Notes: generated by a model from the sequence alone, not told the origin. A stretch of 64,000 nt of DNA from Inia geoffrensis (GCA_036417435.1 CM070918.1:31937523-32001522); one strand, 5' to 3'. Shown: positions 47,000-58,315, counted from the first letter of the stretch. Program-made: numbers and translations.

Positions 47000-47160
47000 A
47001 AGGTTATCTCAACCTGGGCACTATTGCCATTTTGGGCCAGATAATTCTTTGTTTGGGGGGAATGTCCTATGCTTTGTAGGATATTTAGCAGCATCAAAAG
47101 TCTGCAGATGTTGCCGAATAGCCCGTGGGTGGCAAAGTCATCCCAGTTGAGAACAACTAT
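47000..47160 (-). mobile_element. MER5A DNA transposon, internally deleted (minus)
   Basis: GGTTATCTCAACCTGGGCAC, GCCATTTTGGGCCAGATAATTC, CTATGCTTTGTAGGATATTTAGC, then a jump to GCAGATGTTGCCGAATAGCCC and the inverted end CCAGTTGAGAACAAC. Compared with 14344-14584 it lacks the middle. Confidence 0.85.
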
Positions 47161-48540
47161 CCTAGGGCATCACAGGATGCTATGAGACTAACCTTAACAC
47201 AAGTTCATGAAGAGGTGATGAACTGTAGGGCAAAGTGAACTGTAGAATTTAAATTTAGGCTCACTTACTCATCATGCCTTTTCCTACCTCTAGTCTCCTT
47301 GGCACCCCCTACCAAACCTACACAGTGATACTGTCTGTCAAAATCACTGACCTGTCTTCTGAGGGTCAACAGGAAACTACATTTCTACTGGCCCATCAAA
47401 TCTCCTGGCTCTAAATCTAATTGCTGAATTTATTAGACAATGTTTAAGCCCAAGCTGGGATTCTCTCGGCTGATTAGAGTACATAGAACAAAACTGAGCA
47501 ATCCTTGATGACACCCTTAAAGAAAGGGACCTAAGCTTAGAATTGGGACAAGTGGGTTTGGGGTCCAGGTCAGCTGGGAGCCATTGGGTGACTCCCCTGC
47601 CCTCACTGGCTTCCTTGTTTGACTTTCTTTCAGTAGAAGAGCACAAAAAGAAGAGGATGGACCGAATTAAGGACCTTCAAACTGTTGTGTGGATTTCTAA
47701 AGTTTAATAAAGGTATTGCAGGAACCACCCTGGGAGACGAGAGAAAATGAGATGAGGGGTGCCAGCCTGCTGCTCAAGTGCTGAGTCAATAAGATCCATT
47801 TTCCTCTTATCTGTTCTTCATACTGGGCTTCTGGGTTAAATTTCTTTCTTGAAAGAATGTTTCAACATACTGTGCGTGCATATGTGTGTTTAATGAAAAA
47901 AATTCAATGGCACTTGTTAAAGCATGGTAAAGAAGACTTCAGTCAAAGGGGGAGAGGCGATCTCAATAGTTATAACCACACTAGTGGGATTTTGCGGGAG
48001 GGAGAAAGATTGCGCTCAACTCTGAAGGCATGGACAAGAGGGAATTTATGGGCAAGTGCATGGGGTCAGTGGACGGAAAATTACTAAGAGAAAACATTAA
48101 GGGTAAAGGGGGTTCTGTCTAAACCAAGCTAACATGATTCTTGCTGAAAACTGGCCAGGGTGGTCAGACATCACCTGGAGGGGAGGTGTGGTAGAGAATG
48201 AGGAACCTGATCAGATGTCAGAGGTGATCAGATATTGAGGATGGGGGATTCTGATTAAACTGAATCAGTAGTATTCTTGCTAAGATTGGATTTTACCCCC
48301 AGAATGCACAGATAGGCCTAGGAGAAGTTTCAGGAGCCTGACTAACGTTTGATCAAGCAAAGAATCTTCATCAGTGTGTATAATTGTTATTAAAGTTTTA
48401 AAATCTCTAGGCTACATAATATCAATGAACCATTCTCGTTCTAACATTCTAGAAAAACCCTTAACATAGACATAATTTTGTGTACAAAAATACTTGAATG
48501 GCCACTGGAAGCCCGACTTAAGGGGAGCTAGAATTTGACC
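47161..48540. other. Unassigned DNA
   Basis: No gene or repeat recognised with confidence over 1.4 kb. Confidence 0.4.
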
Positions 48541-48541
48541 C

Positions 48542-48876
48542 TGTAGGGGTTTCCTCTACTCTTCTAAGTTCTCAGCCTGGGCCCCTGGAACAAAAGACAG
48601 ATTAATAAGAGAGAAGCATACACATTTACTGAATATAAGTTTTATGTGACTCAGGAGTTTTCCTAAGGAAATGATCACCTGAAGAAACAGTCAGAGGAGT
48701 ATTTTTATATTAGGTTTGATGAAGAATGGAAAAGTTGTGGCAAAAAGTGGACAAAATAGGGTATGAGATCATCCTGGTAAACTGGGGGAAACTTAGCAAG
48801 GCCTGTTTGTTCAGATTCCTGTTGGTGTCCTTCCACCTCAAGAGATAAGGATGCTTCTGTAGGAGGGCACCTCTCA
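48542..48876 (-). mobile_element. Probable class I ERV LTR (minus)
   Basis: Minus-strand reading gives a TGAGAGGTGCCCTCC start-like motif and a CCCCTACA end. In between is a U5-like run (ATAAAACTTATATTCAG, then TCTCTTATTAATCTGTC and TTTTGTTCCAGG). No flanking duplication found; the true left and right ends may extend further. Confidence 0.45.
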
Positions 48877-49082
48877 ACTGAGGGTCTTACGATCTGCTTG
48901 GGGGGAAGGCCAGAAAGTCCTTCCTGTACCTGCTGTTTCTCAAATTCCTTCAGCTTGAAATATTCGCTATGCCACAGTGCCATATCTTGGGGTAGCATGT
49001 CCTGAACCCTGTCAATCCATTCCTTCTTCACTTTGCCGGTACCACATGACCGCCATGGGAAAGGACCAAAAATACAGTACAT
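48705..49082 (-). other. Unidentified 125-codon open frame
   Basis: The longest protein-like frame outside known repeats. Residues 18-54 are rich in charged and hydrophobic residues in helix-like order (KKEWIDRVQDMLPQDMALWH; EYFKLKEFEKQQVQEG). The C-terminal half overlaps the probable LTR at 48542-48876, so the frame may be LTR/proviral sequence or a pseudogene fragment. No TATA-start context or splice signal decides it. Not recognised. Confidence 0.25.
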
Positions 49083-50229
49083 TCAGGAGAGCCTGAATTT
49101 AAAGGATATGTGAGATGGTAGCAAAGGAAAGAAGTTGGGGTTTAATCATCTCTTCTCTCCTCAACCATCGCCTTCTCCTGCCCAACCCCTTGCCTCGTTG
49201 CTCAGGGCTTGCTTGCAGCCGAGATCTACCAGTGCAGGCAACCGTCTCAGCCTCTCCCAGCCCTTCTGAGCCTCTGCGGAGGACTGAAGCCCTCTGACTT
49301 ATTTCTGAAGGCTGAGCCTTTGATAGCAGGCCAGCCTGGCAGCCCAGCTCCGCAAAGTTTGCCCTGAGCCCGCAGTGCTCCTGTTTTATTAATACTGCAC
49401 AGAACGAGAAGAGCCAGCCTGAGTGGGAGCTACAAAGACACTCGTCTCCTAAAATGTGATATTTGATCACAGGAGGATTTTGCGGTGGGATAGTTTATAA
49501 TCCTAAATTTAAATCCTTCCAGAATTTCAGACGTTCCAGTACCAAAACCCTTTTAGGATTTTTCAAAGGGTGTAATCTGTTTAGAATTTTTAAAAAACTC
49601 TCTGGCCCATTCTTTCTCCAAAAATAGGCTTGCTACATTTTTAACTTCCTTTAAAAGAAAGAAAGAAATGCCTTTTTAAAAAATTAAATTTGCTGTTTAT
49701 TTGACTTCAGGGGCAACTGTTTCTAAGACATCCAATGAAATATTCTTACTAAAATAAAGTGGGATTTGTTTTTTCAGTGACTGCAGATCAACCCAGAAGA
49801 AACATTTATTTTAAAAGGGATTAAGGAGGTAGAGAAACAAGCTGTGTTAAGGGAAAGAAACTAGAAATACACAAGAAAAAAACACAAAACTGTTCTCTTT
49901 CCTCCATACCTCCAGCAACCTAGGAGAAAACAGGCTGTTTGCTTATGCTCATTATAATTTAAATGAGAGGGTGGAGAATAAGCATTCCCTTGAGTGCTGG
50001 AGGTGGTGAATGAAAGGGAGGGAAGAGGAAGTGGGAAGGGCAGAGAAGGAAGCTGAAAGGAGGGGGAATGAAAAAGACACTGAAGGTATGTGCCCTGCTC
50101 TGCTTCTGAGCAAGCCTTACTCTCTGGGTAGACCTGGGACCTTTCTGAGGGTTGAATAAAACTTGAAGTTAGGAAAGGGTCCCTAAAGACAGTCCACAGG
50201 TAGAGATTGACTCAGAATGGCTGAACCTC
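49083..50229. other. Unassigned DNA
   Basis: No gene or repeat recognised; frame 49099-49470 (minus, 123 codons) lacks a domain. Confidence 0.4.
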
Positions 50230-50960
50230 CTGGACACATTTTTCCATGTGATTTTCTTTCCACTTTCATCATCTGTTACAACATAAAATTTCATCAACTG
50301 TAAATGTCAGTTCTTCCCTTTATTATTTGCTAATGTCATAAAAATCTGAATTGTTTGCTTTGTTAAAGGGCTTGCTGGGCATTGACTTTTCCTTATTTGT
50401 ACTTTACTACCCCAAATGTGTGGGGTTTATTTATTTTTTAAAGAAAATAACGTCCCTTTTGAAATGGGATTTAAATAACAGAGCAAGGTTTGCCATTATC
50501 ATAAATGTATAAAGTGCTTTGTGAGTAATAAAATGGATCATGGATTCAGGATAATTCAAACTGAAATGTTATGTTCAGTATCAAGATTAGATTACATTAA
50601 TGCAGTTCCTTTTAAATGGTTTAAAGGCCATCAGATGCATGTGAAAAGAATCTGTATCATAACTTAGAATAAATAGACTGAGACATTTGTTTATAATGTC
50701 AGTGCTAAACAAATCTATTACTACATTTCTGCATGTAGCGTTATATTACCACTGCTATTAAACAAACAGAGCATGAAGATAAATTATAGCTTTAATTATA
50801 AACATTACCTTTACGTATTTATTAATTTAAAATGGAACAATGTTCAATAACCTTAGGTTATTTATATCAGCTAACATTTTAATTAACTTTGTTGTATTTA
50901 TGCATCTTGGTAATTGTTGCTACCAGGCACATGGAGCTCCTTGAATAATGGAAGCAATCT
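50230..50960. promoter_or_regulatory. Long repeat-free AT-rich block, best candidate conserved non-coding element
   Basis: About 730 bp with no repeat signature and no frame, dense in homeodomain-type cores (TTTAATTATAAAC, TATTAATTTAAAAT, TTTTAATTAACTTTG), an E-box-like CATCAGATGCATG and TTAACAAAC/ TTATAGC motifs. Such texture is typical of developmental enhancers, but conservation is not testable here. Confidence 0.35.
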
Positions 50961-52266
50961 AACCTATCCCTGTGCATATTACCCACTAATGGGATGGTAA
51001 CATTGTAACTCCTGACAGAGAGTCAGACTTTGCTGCACGAACTTCCCGGGTAAGAGCCTAAGGCTCCCAAATTTGCCTTTCTCCTTGGAAACCACCACTG
51101 AGGAGCACCTGGAATTCCTGGACAGGCTGTGGGAAAGGCACAGGAGCCAGGAATTATCTTGTGAAGTAAACAGTCAACATCTTTCCAGAAGGCTGAGCTA
51201 GAGAATCAGCATAGTAGAGCATAGGGCCAGAGGCCATGGCCCCTCCTCAATAGCGCTCCAACTGAAATACGCCCAGCACAGACATGAATCTCGGTTGTAA
51301 GATTCAGACAGGCAATAACACAATTCTTTATTTTTCATTAATCAACTTAATTTTTTTTTTTTTTTTAAGTCTCAGTTGCAAGAGGTTGGTGGGAAATCCT
51401 TTCTCAGTTTTTATTGTAGTTGTAGTAAAATTCAGAATGCAGGACCAAAAGAGGGGGAGACCTCTAGCCCCCCTTCCCACCGTGTTTTCTACGTATAATC
51501 TTTGTCTGCTTTTCCATTGTTCTTTTGGAGCCTTGTTGCTACCCATTTTCATGCCCGGAGAGGTCTGTGAAAGCTGCACAGTGCCTCAGAACTTTTTCCT
51601 CTCTAGTTAGACCATGTAGTCCTACCCTCTGAGGCCTACCTGTGTATCTCTTCAGGGAGCTGGCCCAGAGCAGTGGTTGAGTCAAGCTTCTCTGTGTATC
51701 CACAGGCCTCTTCTCCTATCCAAAGCCAGGGGAATCTCCACTCCCTCCCTCCTGTGTCCTCATAGTTTTCTACTCATCCCCAAACATTCCTTCCTTTTGT
51801 TCTTTTCACAATAGGCTTTGTTAGTCCGTTAAACCTAAAGACAAAATATTCAGAACACAAATATGGATTTCCCTATTGCTGAGGGCAGGGTGGGCTTAAC
51901 CTTCTTATGCTGCCTCAAACTCCAAGAAATTAGGGGGAAGAAGAAAGTGTGATTACACGGGAATGGGGAACAGGGATCTCTCTAAACCCTTGTTCCCACA
52001 TTTGGGTACCCATCACATCCTTTGCTCTCCAATCCCAGTACTAACCACTCTATCTGAAGGGCCTCGAGAAGGAGCACGTTGAGGGGGGGAACTCTTTCTT
52101 TTTCACTAGACTGTCTCTAGAACTGAGCATGCAGCCAGGCGCAAAGAAAATGCATAATATACATTTGTTGAAAAAACGAAAACAAAAAGTAATGACCTCC
52201 ACAACTGGTATCAGGCAACTCTGATAGTATAACACGATCTGCAGCCAGGGCACTGTCTTCACCTTC
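50961..52266. other. Unassigned DNA
   Basis: T-rich tract at 51352-51367; frame 51284-51610 (plus, 108 codons) crosses it and lacks a domain. Confidence 0.4.
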
Positions 52267-52279
52267 AGAAAATAGGAGG

Positions 52280-52471
52280 GGTCTTCCCTGGTGGCGCAGT
52301 GGTTGAGAGTCCACCTGCCAATGCAGCGGACACGGGTTCGTGCCCCGGTCCGGGAAGATCCCACGTGCTGTGGAGCAGCTGGACCACGGCTGCTGGGCCT
52401 GCACGTCCGGAGCCTGTGCTCCGCAACGGGAGAGGCCACAACAGTGAGAGGCCCGAAAAAAAAAAAAAAAA
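52280..52471 (+). mobile_element. CHR-type cetacean SINE (copy 7), internally deleted
   Basis: Head GGTCTTCCCTGGTGGCGCAG; lacks part of the GGGCCCGTGAGCCATGGCCG block and the GCGTACCGC end. Flanks AGAAAATAGGAGG (52267-52279) and AGAAAATGGTAGG (52472-52484), 11 of 13 matching. Confidence 0.92.
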
Positions 52472-52484
52472 AGAAAATGGTAGG

Positions 52485-52792
52485 GTCATTCCTGGAGGTC
52501 GGCATATTCCATTGGCCTGTGAGTGTTCCCACTCTAGACCTGGTATTACAATAACGTCAGGGGCCAAAATGTCCATGCCCTGACTTCCACGATGAAATTA
52601 TGAGGTGATCAAAATAGGAAGTGTTTTAAGGGACATACTCACACAAAAAAATTATTTAAGTAAACTTTCTTCTTTGCCTATGCATTTTTAAAAATTATTT
52701 TCCCCCATTCTTGAAAAAATGTAGCCTAATGATGAGAAAATGCACACGTACACTCTCCAGTTTTCATCTCCATTCTCCTACTCTCCCCACAG
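52485..52792. other. Unassigned DNA ending in a polypyrimidine tract
   Basis: 52750-52790 is C/T-rich (TTCATCTCCATTCTCCTACT) leading into the CACAG acceptor described next. Confidence 0.4.
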
Positions 52793-52862
52793 ACCCCTTT
52801 GCCATCACCACCATCCGGAAGATAGAAGATCTGGATTCCATTTTCTGTCTTCTACTGACCAG
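52793..52862 (+). other. Candidate 70-bp exon
   Basis: Polypyrimidine tract then CTCCCCACAG, a 70-bp block, then CAG followed by GTAAGTAAG, a near-ideal donor. Two frames are open across it (one reads PFAITTIRKIEDLDSIFC). The 3' half and the donor lie in MIR-like sequence, so an exonised MIR in a non-coding RNA, or chance, are both possible. No neighbouring exon is identified. Confidence 0.3.
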
Positions 52863-52975
52863 GTAAGTAAGCCTTAAACATCTCCAGATCCCTAAGACTC
52901 TGCTAATTTATCTGTGGAATAGGGTCAATAATTTCATCCTTACCTTATCAGATTGATTAGTGTATCCAGTGATAT
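52825..52975 (+). mobile_element. MIR SINE (diverged)
   Basis: CTGGATTCCATTTTCTGTC ... CTAAGACTCTGCTAATTTATCTGTGGAATAGGG matches plus-strand MIR order. Confidence 0.55.
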
Positions 52976-53079
52976 GATGAATATGAAGACGTTTGAGCAG
53001 AAATAATATCTCATCTCATGAAACAAGTTATTTTACTCAAACTTTCTTTGAGAGGATTCCTAAACAGAAAGCATTTTTA

Positions 53080-53345
53080 GCAGCAAGGTCAGGCAGAGAT
53101 TCAAAAGCACTGCATCACATTGTCCGTGGTAGCAAGGAGCTGGATGTCCTTTGATGTCCATAATTTGGTAGGGAGATAGGTAAAACATGGTATATGACAA
53201 TGGGATACTATGCAGTGGTCAAAACTAATGACCTCTAGTGAAATAGAATCATCGCACTGAGTAAACCAAGTTAGGAGTACAGTAAGGTTTATCAAATAAT
53301 ATCATAATGCAAATTTAAAATAAACACATGGAAGACAACACTAGT
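53080..53345 (+). mobile_element. Old L1M fragment
   Basis: Late L1 phrases: AAGCACTGCATCACATTGTCC, GGGAGATAGGTAAAACATGG, CAATGGGATACTATGCAG. Confidence 0.6.
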
Positions 53346-53619
53346 ATTTTTCAAGGCTGCAGTCTCTATACGTATATAAATGTATATAAGGCCGATTGGA
53401 AGTAGTGTGCGCATTTAAGATATTAGCATGGACATCTGTAACGAAAATTGGCATGGGACTGGAGAGAAAAGGTGATGCAGAAAATAATCAGAAATGAAAT
53501 AAAAATAAAACTTGTTTTCAAAAGGTTCAGAAAATAGTATGCCATGAACTGAGGAATAAGAAGGGCCAAATCTCTGCATCTGACATATAAATACAATTTT
53601 TTTTACAGGAGGGAAAAAA
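53346..53619. other. Unassigned DNA
   Basis: Nothing recognised. Confidence 0.35.
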
Positions 53620-53624
53620 GTGCT

Positions 53625-54036
53625 TGTATTAGTTTGTTACAGATGCCATAACAAGATACCACAAACTGGGTGGCTTAAACAACAGAAATTTATTGTCTCA
53701 CAGTTCTGGAGGCTAGAAGTCTGAAGTCAAAGTGTAGGCAGGGCTGGTTCCCTCTGGGGGCTGTGAGGGAAGGATCCGTTCCAGACCTCTTTCCTTGGCT
53801 TGTAGGTAGACATCTTCATGTTCACATGCTTTCTTCCAAGTAAACCTGTCTGTCTCCAAATTTCCCCTTTTTATAAGGATACCAATCATATTGGATTAGG
53901 GCCCACTCTAATGACCTAATTTAACTCAGTAACCTCTATGAAGACCTCATGGCCAAATAAAGTCATATTCTGAAGTACTGAGGGTTGGGACTTCAGCACA
54001 CGAGGTTAGTGGGGGGACACATTTCGAGCCCAAGCA
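53625..54036 (-). mobile_element. MLT1-type MaLR solo LTR (minus)
   Basis: 412 bp from TGTATTAGTTTG to GAGCCCAAGCA, with perfect 5-bp duplications GTGCT at 53620-53624 and 54037-54041. Internal blocks: CCACAAACTGGGTGGCTTAAAC, CACAGTTCTGGAGGCTAGAAG, GGATTAGGGCCCACTCTAATG, AATGACCTAATTTAACTC. Confidence 0.94.
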
Positions 54037-54041
54037 GTGCT

Positions 54042-54479
54042 ATATCTCAGTCAATTTAGACAGACATGAATATGATGATCTAAAAATTATTTTGGGTGTC
54101 TCAAACTATGGTCCTGATAAAACATTGGAGTTGAAGATTAAAGGAAGAGTTACAATAAATATTTCTTTAATTATGAGTACAAAAACAATACTTCTAAATA
54201 GTTACATAATTCACGATTTTTAATAAGTATGGCTAAACAAATCAAAGGAACAAAATAAAATATTTGACCATTTCTAAATATCTCTAAAAGTTTATACATT
54301 TAAGTTAGCTATAAAAATTTTTAAATCTCATTAGGAAATTAAGGGATCACCCCATAATCAGCTTGCTTTGTATTTGCGTATACATTTGTAGCCGTAGATA
54401 GAAAAGTGTATATCTACCCAACTGTGGCTTACCTAATCAGGTATCTTCTCTAGGAATGGTCCCCACATTACCCATGGAA
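54042..54479. other. Unassigned AT-rich DNA
   Basis: No gene or repeat recognised. Confidence 0.35.
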
Positions 54480-54680
54480 AATTAATCACTCTCTTTTCTG
54501 GGTAACAATTTGTTTATTTATTCTATTGTATGCTACAGTCATTTAAAAAAGCCACTTTTGCCTTCTTTATTAACTTATGACTTTCTTATGGGAAGAGATT
54601 CTCTCATTCACTTTTGCAGCACAACACCTGACCCATTTTTTCTAGCCACTTAGTAAATATTGTGGAACTGAGCTCAGCCT
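54480..54680 (+). mobile_element. L2-like 3' end (diverged)
   Basis: TCTTATGGGAAGAGATTCTCTC ... GCACAACACCTGACCC ... CACTTAGTAAATATTGTGG resembles the L2 terminus. Confidence 0.45.
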
Positions 54681-54689
54681 TTGTTTCAA

Positions 54690-54930
54690 GATCTTCTTTT
54701 CTTCAATTAAATAAGTAATACATGTTGCTTACAGAACATTTAAGCGATATAGATTTTTTGGATTGTCTGGAAGGATGCTTTCGAACAAAATGTAGACCAT
54801 ATGATATGTTTGTCCCTCTCAACAGTATATCTTGCATAATAAATAACCTTCTTCATTGTCATGTTTAGTGGCCATACCATGTCCTACTGAATGGATGTCG
54901 TAATTTATTTAACCTAAAAGCTCAACACTA
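54690..54930 (-). mobile_element. Old L1M scrap
   Basis: CAGTATATCTTGCATAATAAATAAC ... GGCCATACCATGTCCTACTG follows minus-strand L1 late-3' order loosely. Confidence 0.4.
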
Positions 54931-55149
54931 AGCAAGTGTTTATTTTCAAGTTTTCAGTGTTGGAGATGCAAGTGGAAATAGTTAGAACTTATAATATATG
55001 ACTTTAACAGTGTCCAATTGGACCTAAAATAAGTAACAATATAAAAGGCTTGAAAAGCATAAGTGTAAGGAAGATCAGATCTTGAGCGTAAACATTGAAC
55101 TGTTCTCCCCAGCCACAGAGAATTTTTCTTCCCCCTCAAGCACACAATG
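54931..55149. other. Unassigned DNA
   Basis: Nothing recognised. Confidence 0.3.
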
Positions 55150-55740
55150 AATAATTTACGAAAATTGAAGATACATTATTTCACAGGAAAAAAAATAATA
55201 GTTTCCATAAGATAAAAGGAATACAGACAACATCCTCAGAACTTCTTTCAATAAAACAAGAAATTGACAATAAAAATAAAAAACAAGTCCTCCTCTCTCA
55301 AATTAAAAAACACTCCATTTAACATTCTCAGGTGAAAGGTGAAGTATAAAGCATAAAGTATAAAGAGCATAAGTCTTCACTTTTTTTAGCCATACTGCAC
55401 TGCGTGTGGGATCTTAGTTTGCCAACCAGGGATCGAACCCATGCCCCCCTGCATTGGAAGATGGAGCCTTAACCACTGGACCACTGGGGAAATCCCAAAA
55501 GGGCGTGACTCTTTAAAACTTAAATTACGGAAAATGCTACCTGTCAGAATCTCTAGGGTACAATTAAAGTGGTGATCAGAGAAAAATTTGTAGCCTTAAA
55601 TATTTATATCAATTAAAATGGTGCCATGAATAAATTCCCATCTCAAAAAAGCAAAAAACAAAATGAAAAGAAAGCAGAATAGCATAATACATGAGATAAA
55701 ACCCAGAAAAACAATAAGTAAATCAAGTATGATTTCCTTT
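55150..55740 (+). mobile_element. Old L1M ORF2 fragment, interrupted by a SINE
   Basis: ORF2 endonuclease-to-RT linker phrases in plus-strand order (TTCAATAAAACAAGAAATTG; AATTAAAGTGGTGATCAGAG; AATTTGTAGCCTTAAATATT), with a short SINE inserted at 55380-55496. Confidence 0.6.
55380..55496 (-). mobile_element. Short tRNA-type SINE (minus)
   Basis: T-run, GTGTGGGATCTTAGTTTGCC, CAGGGATCGAACCCATGCCC, CTTAACCACTGGACCACTGG, ending in the reversed head GGAAATCCC. Confidence 0.85.
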
Positions 55741-56000
55741 TTTAAAAAACTGATACACAAACCACTAGATAATCTTATCATGATGAAAAGGCTGGTGGGA
55801 GGAGGTGGGTTGGATTCAAATACATAAAATAAGAAATGACATGTGGGAAATAATGAATTAGTCCTGGGCATGTTAACTTTGAAATACTTGCAGGAAATCC
55901 AGGCGGAGATATCTACAAACTGTGGGCATGTGTGTCTGAAGCTCAGGAAAGAGGTCCAGGCTGAAAATAGGAACTTATCAGCCCACGTAGGTGAGTGAGT
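55741..56000. other. Unassigned DNA
   Basis: Nothing recognised. Confidence 0.3.
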
Positions 56001-57544
56001 GAGGTAGACTATTGTCTGGCTATTTCCTGTTCACTCTTAGGTCCATTCTTCACCCCTTACCCTCTAGTTGTAGGACATTTCCCGAGTGTTGTGGACTACT
56101 AGTTTCTGCTTGGCTTCACCCAGTGGGATACCCTGGAGGAGACAAGGAGAGCAGAGATGGGAAAAGTCAGTGTATAGGTGCCTCTGCTTATAGTCACTTC
56201 TTCCACAGTTGTTGCCTCTCCCTCTGTGGCTCTAGCTGCCAGCTGGGCAGCCTCTGCTGTGGCTCCAGCTTCCACGGGCAGCCCTGGCTCTGGGATGTAG
56301 GTATTGCCACCTGCTCCCATTATGCCTCCGGCCCTAGGAGTGATGCCGGTTTTCCATTGTTGCAACTCTCTGGGTTGCCTCAGCTCCCCCATTCAGCTTT
56401 GCTGTTCTGCCAACCCTTTTATAACCAGTTGCCCTTATTAACTTTTCTTCTGTTGCACTATCTGGTATTGCTTCTATTTTCTGAGTAGAGCTTGAGTGTC
56501 AACTTCCCACTGCTGAGCAAAAGGGGAAGAATTAAGAATCCAAATTGAGGAGCCCCAGCATTCGAGGGTCAGACAATGGTTCTTGTGATTCTTCCTCTTT
56601 CCCCCATAACAAAGTTGTATTTTAATTGGTGTCTCCAAGAAACAAAATGTTGAGTGCCAAAGGAGAGATGGCAGGGAGATACTGGGGGGCTGTCTCTCAA
56701 GCTCCTTCACAGCATCCAGGGCACTAGCTGTCTCTTGGAAAAGGGACCCTCAGCCGGACAAAATATTCCACTCAGTGGCTGGACTGGGTTGTGTTTATAA
56801 TCTTAATAACACACCAGCTAAATCAAGTTCAGCCCTACTACCTTAGTTACCATTTAATTGCCTGTGGTTTGTATCTTGCATATTCAGTGGTTATGTGATT
56901 GAAAACTTAACCATTAAGCCACTTAAGTAAGAAAGAAGACAAATATTAACACACACTGCATGAGAAACTTGGATTAAATAGAGTGATTTTACATCTCATC
57001 AGACTTTTTTCCACAAACTACTGAATAAAGCTTGAGCACACATGCCGAGGGCGAATTCTCTTCAACCTGAGCTTAACTATGATTTTTTTCCCATCGACAG
57101 AGCTGCTTACAAAATCATCTATCTAAATGTGCCTCATTAACCTGTATTTAACTGTGTTGAGTACCTGGGGATCCCTGATGTTTCTGGAATTGATTATCTC
57201 CCTCCAGGTGAGTCTCAGAGAGCTCTGGGCCAAGGAAACTTTAATGGATCTGTTGACGTTTCCAAAGATTTTAAATTCCAGTCCCTCTTCCCTGACCACT
57301 AGTCCCCATCCATTTTACTTTTCCTGAGGGAGTTACAAATCACTTTATCTTTGCCTCCAGGCAGAAACTATGACCTAACAGGGAACTTTGACCTCCCCAG
57401 AGCTGCCCCAGAGCTCCTGCAGCCCATCAAAGGGGTCTGGTGGTCTAAATGACAGATGACACTTACTGCAGTCAGGGAGTGAGTAAAAATTAATTGTGCT
57501 TTCAGGAAGTGTGCAATGTGGTCCCTGAAGGATGAGAAGCAGGC
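56001..57544. other. Unassigned DNA; possible old LTR at 56030-56480
   Basis: 56030-56480 has an LTR-like texture (CCCTCTGTGGCTCTAGCTGCC, TTTTATAACCAGTTGCCC) and a 158-codon plus frame (56012-56488) that is Ser/Leu/Cys-rich without a domain. The rest is unassigned. Confidence 0.35.
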
Positions 57545-57563
57545 CCTTAAAAGGCAAAGACCA

Positions 57564-57779
57564 GGGCTTCCCTGGTGGCGCAGGGGTTGAGAGTCCACCT
57601 GCCGATGCGGGGGACGCGGGTTCGTGCCCTGGTCCGGGAAGATCCCACGTGCCGCGGAGCGGCTGGGCCCATGAGCCACGGCCGCTGAGCCTGCGCATCC
57701 GGAGCCTGTGCTCCGCAAGGGGAGAGGCCACAACAGTGAGAGGCCCACGTACAGCAAAAAAAAAAAAAAAAAAAAATCT
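57564..57779 (+). mobile_element. CHR-type cetacean SINE (copy 8)
   Basis: Full-length with a 21-A tail. The target duplication is unusually long: CCTTAAAAGGCAAAGACCA (57545-57563) against the same with two extra A at 57780-57800. Confidence 0.96.
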
Positions 57780-57800
57780 CCTTAAAAAAGGCAAAGACCA

Positions 57801-57995
57801 TAGGACACCCACTGGCTCTGTTCACAGCTGCCCAAGCTTCCTGGGCAGTGCCCACAGGTGACTTGGTGGTGGATGCTCCATGAGGGCAGGGGCCTATTCT
57901 GCTTCAGTGCTTCCAAAGCCTGGCCCATAGCAAGTGCTCAAAAGCTATTTATTGAATGGCTGAATGAATGAATCTCAAGTGACACTAATGTTACT
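57801..57995 (+). mobile_element. L2 LINE 3' end
   Basis: CATGAGGGCAGGGGCCTATTC, AAAGCCTGGCCCATAGCAAG, TGCTCAAAAGCTATTTATTG and GAATGAATGAAT tail, all in L2 terminal order. Confidence 0.75.
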
Positions 57996-58059
57996 TGTTT
58001 AGAATGGCACATAGAGACACAAACGTTCAAGTCTGAAGATACTTAGAAATCGTCTAGTT

Positions 58060-58315
58060 TCCTGCCTTCCCTTTGGAGGCAAATACGGCATCATAACCAG
58101 CCTCTGGAATCAGATGACCGCTCCACATGTAAAAATGTTGACTCTGAGTGAGTGACTAAACTTCTCTAAGACTCAGTTTCCTCATCTGTGAAATGGGATA
58201 ATAAATATAGGTACATTACAGGGCTGTTGTAAGAATTAGATGATACACCACACATTATTAACTAAGAAGAGTGGCCAGTCCTCAATATATATTAGCTCTC
58301 ATTACTTAGGTCAGA
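58060..58315 (+). mobile_element. MIR SINE
   Basis: AGTGAGTGACTAAACTTCTC, TAAGACTCAGTTTCCTCATC, TGTGAAATGGGATAATAAAT and GCCAGTCCTCAATATATATT in plus-strand order. Confidence 0.85.

Noticed and set aside
56012..56488. 158-codon plus frame as a secreted/membrane protein
   Set aside because: Low-complexity Ser/Leu/Cys composition in LTR-like sequence; no domain.
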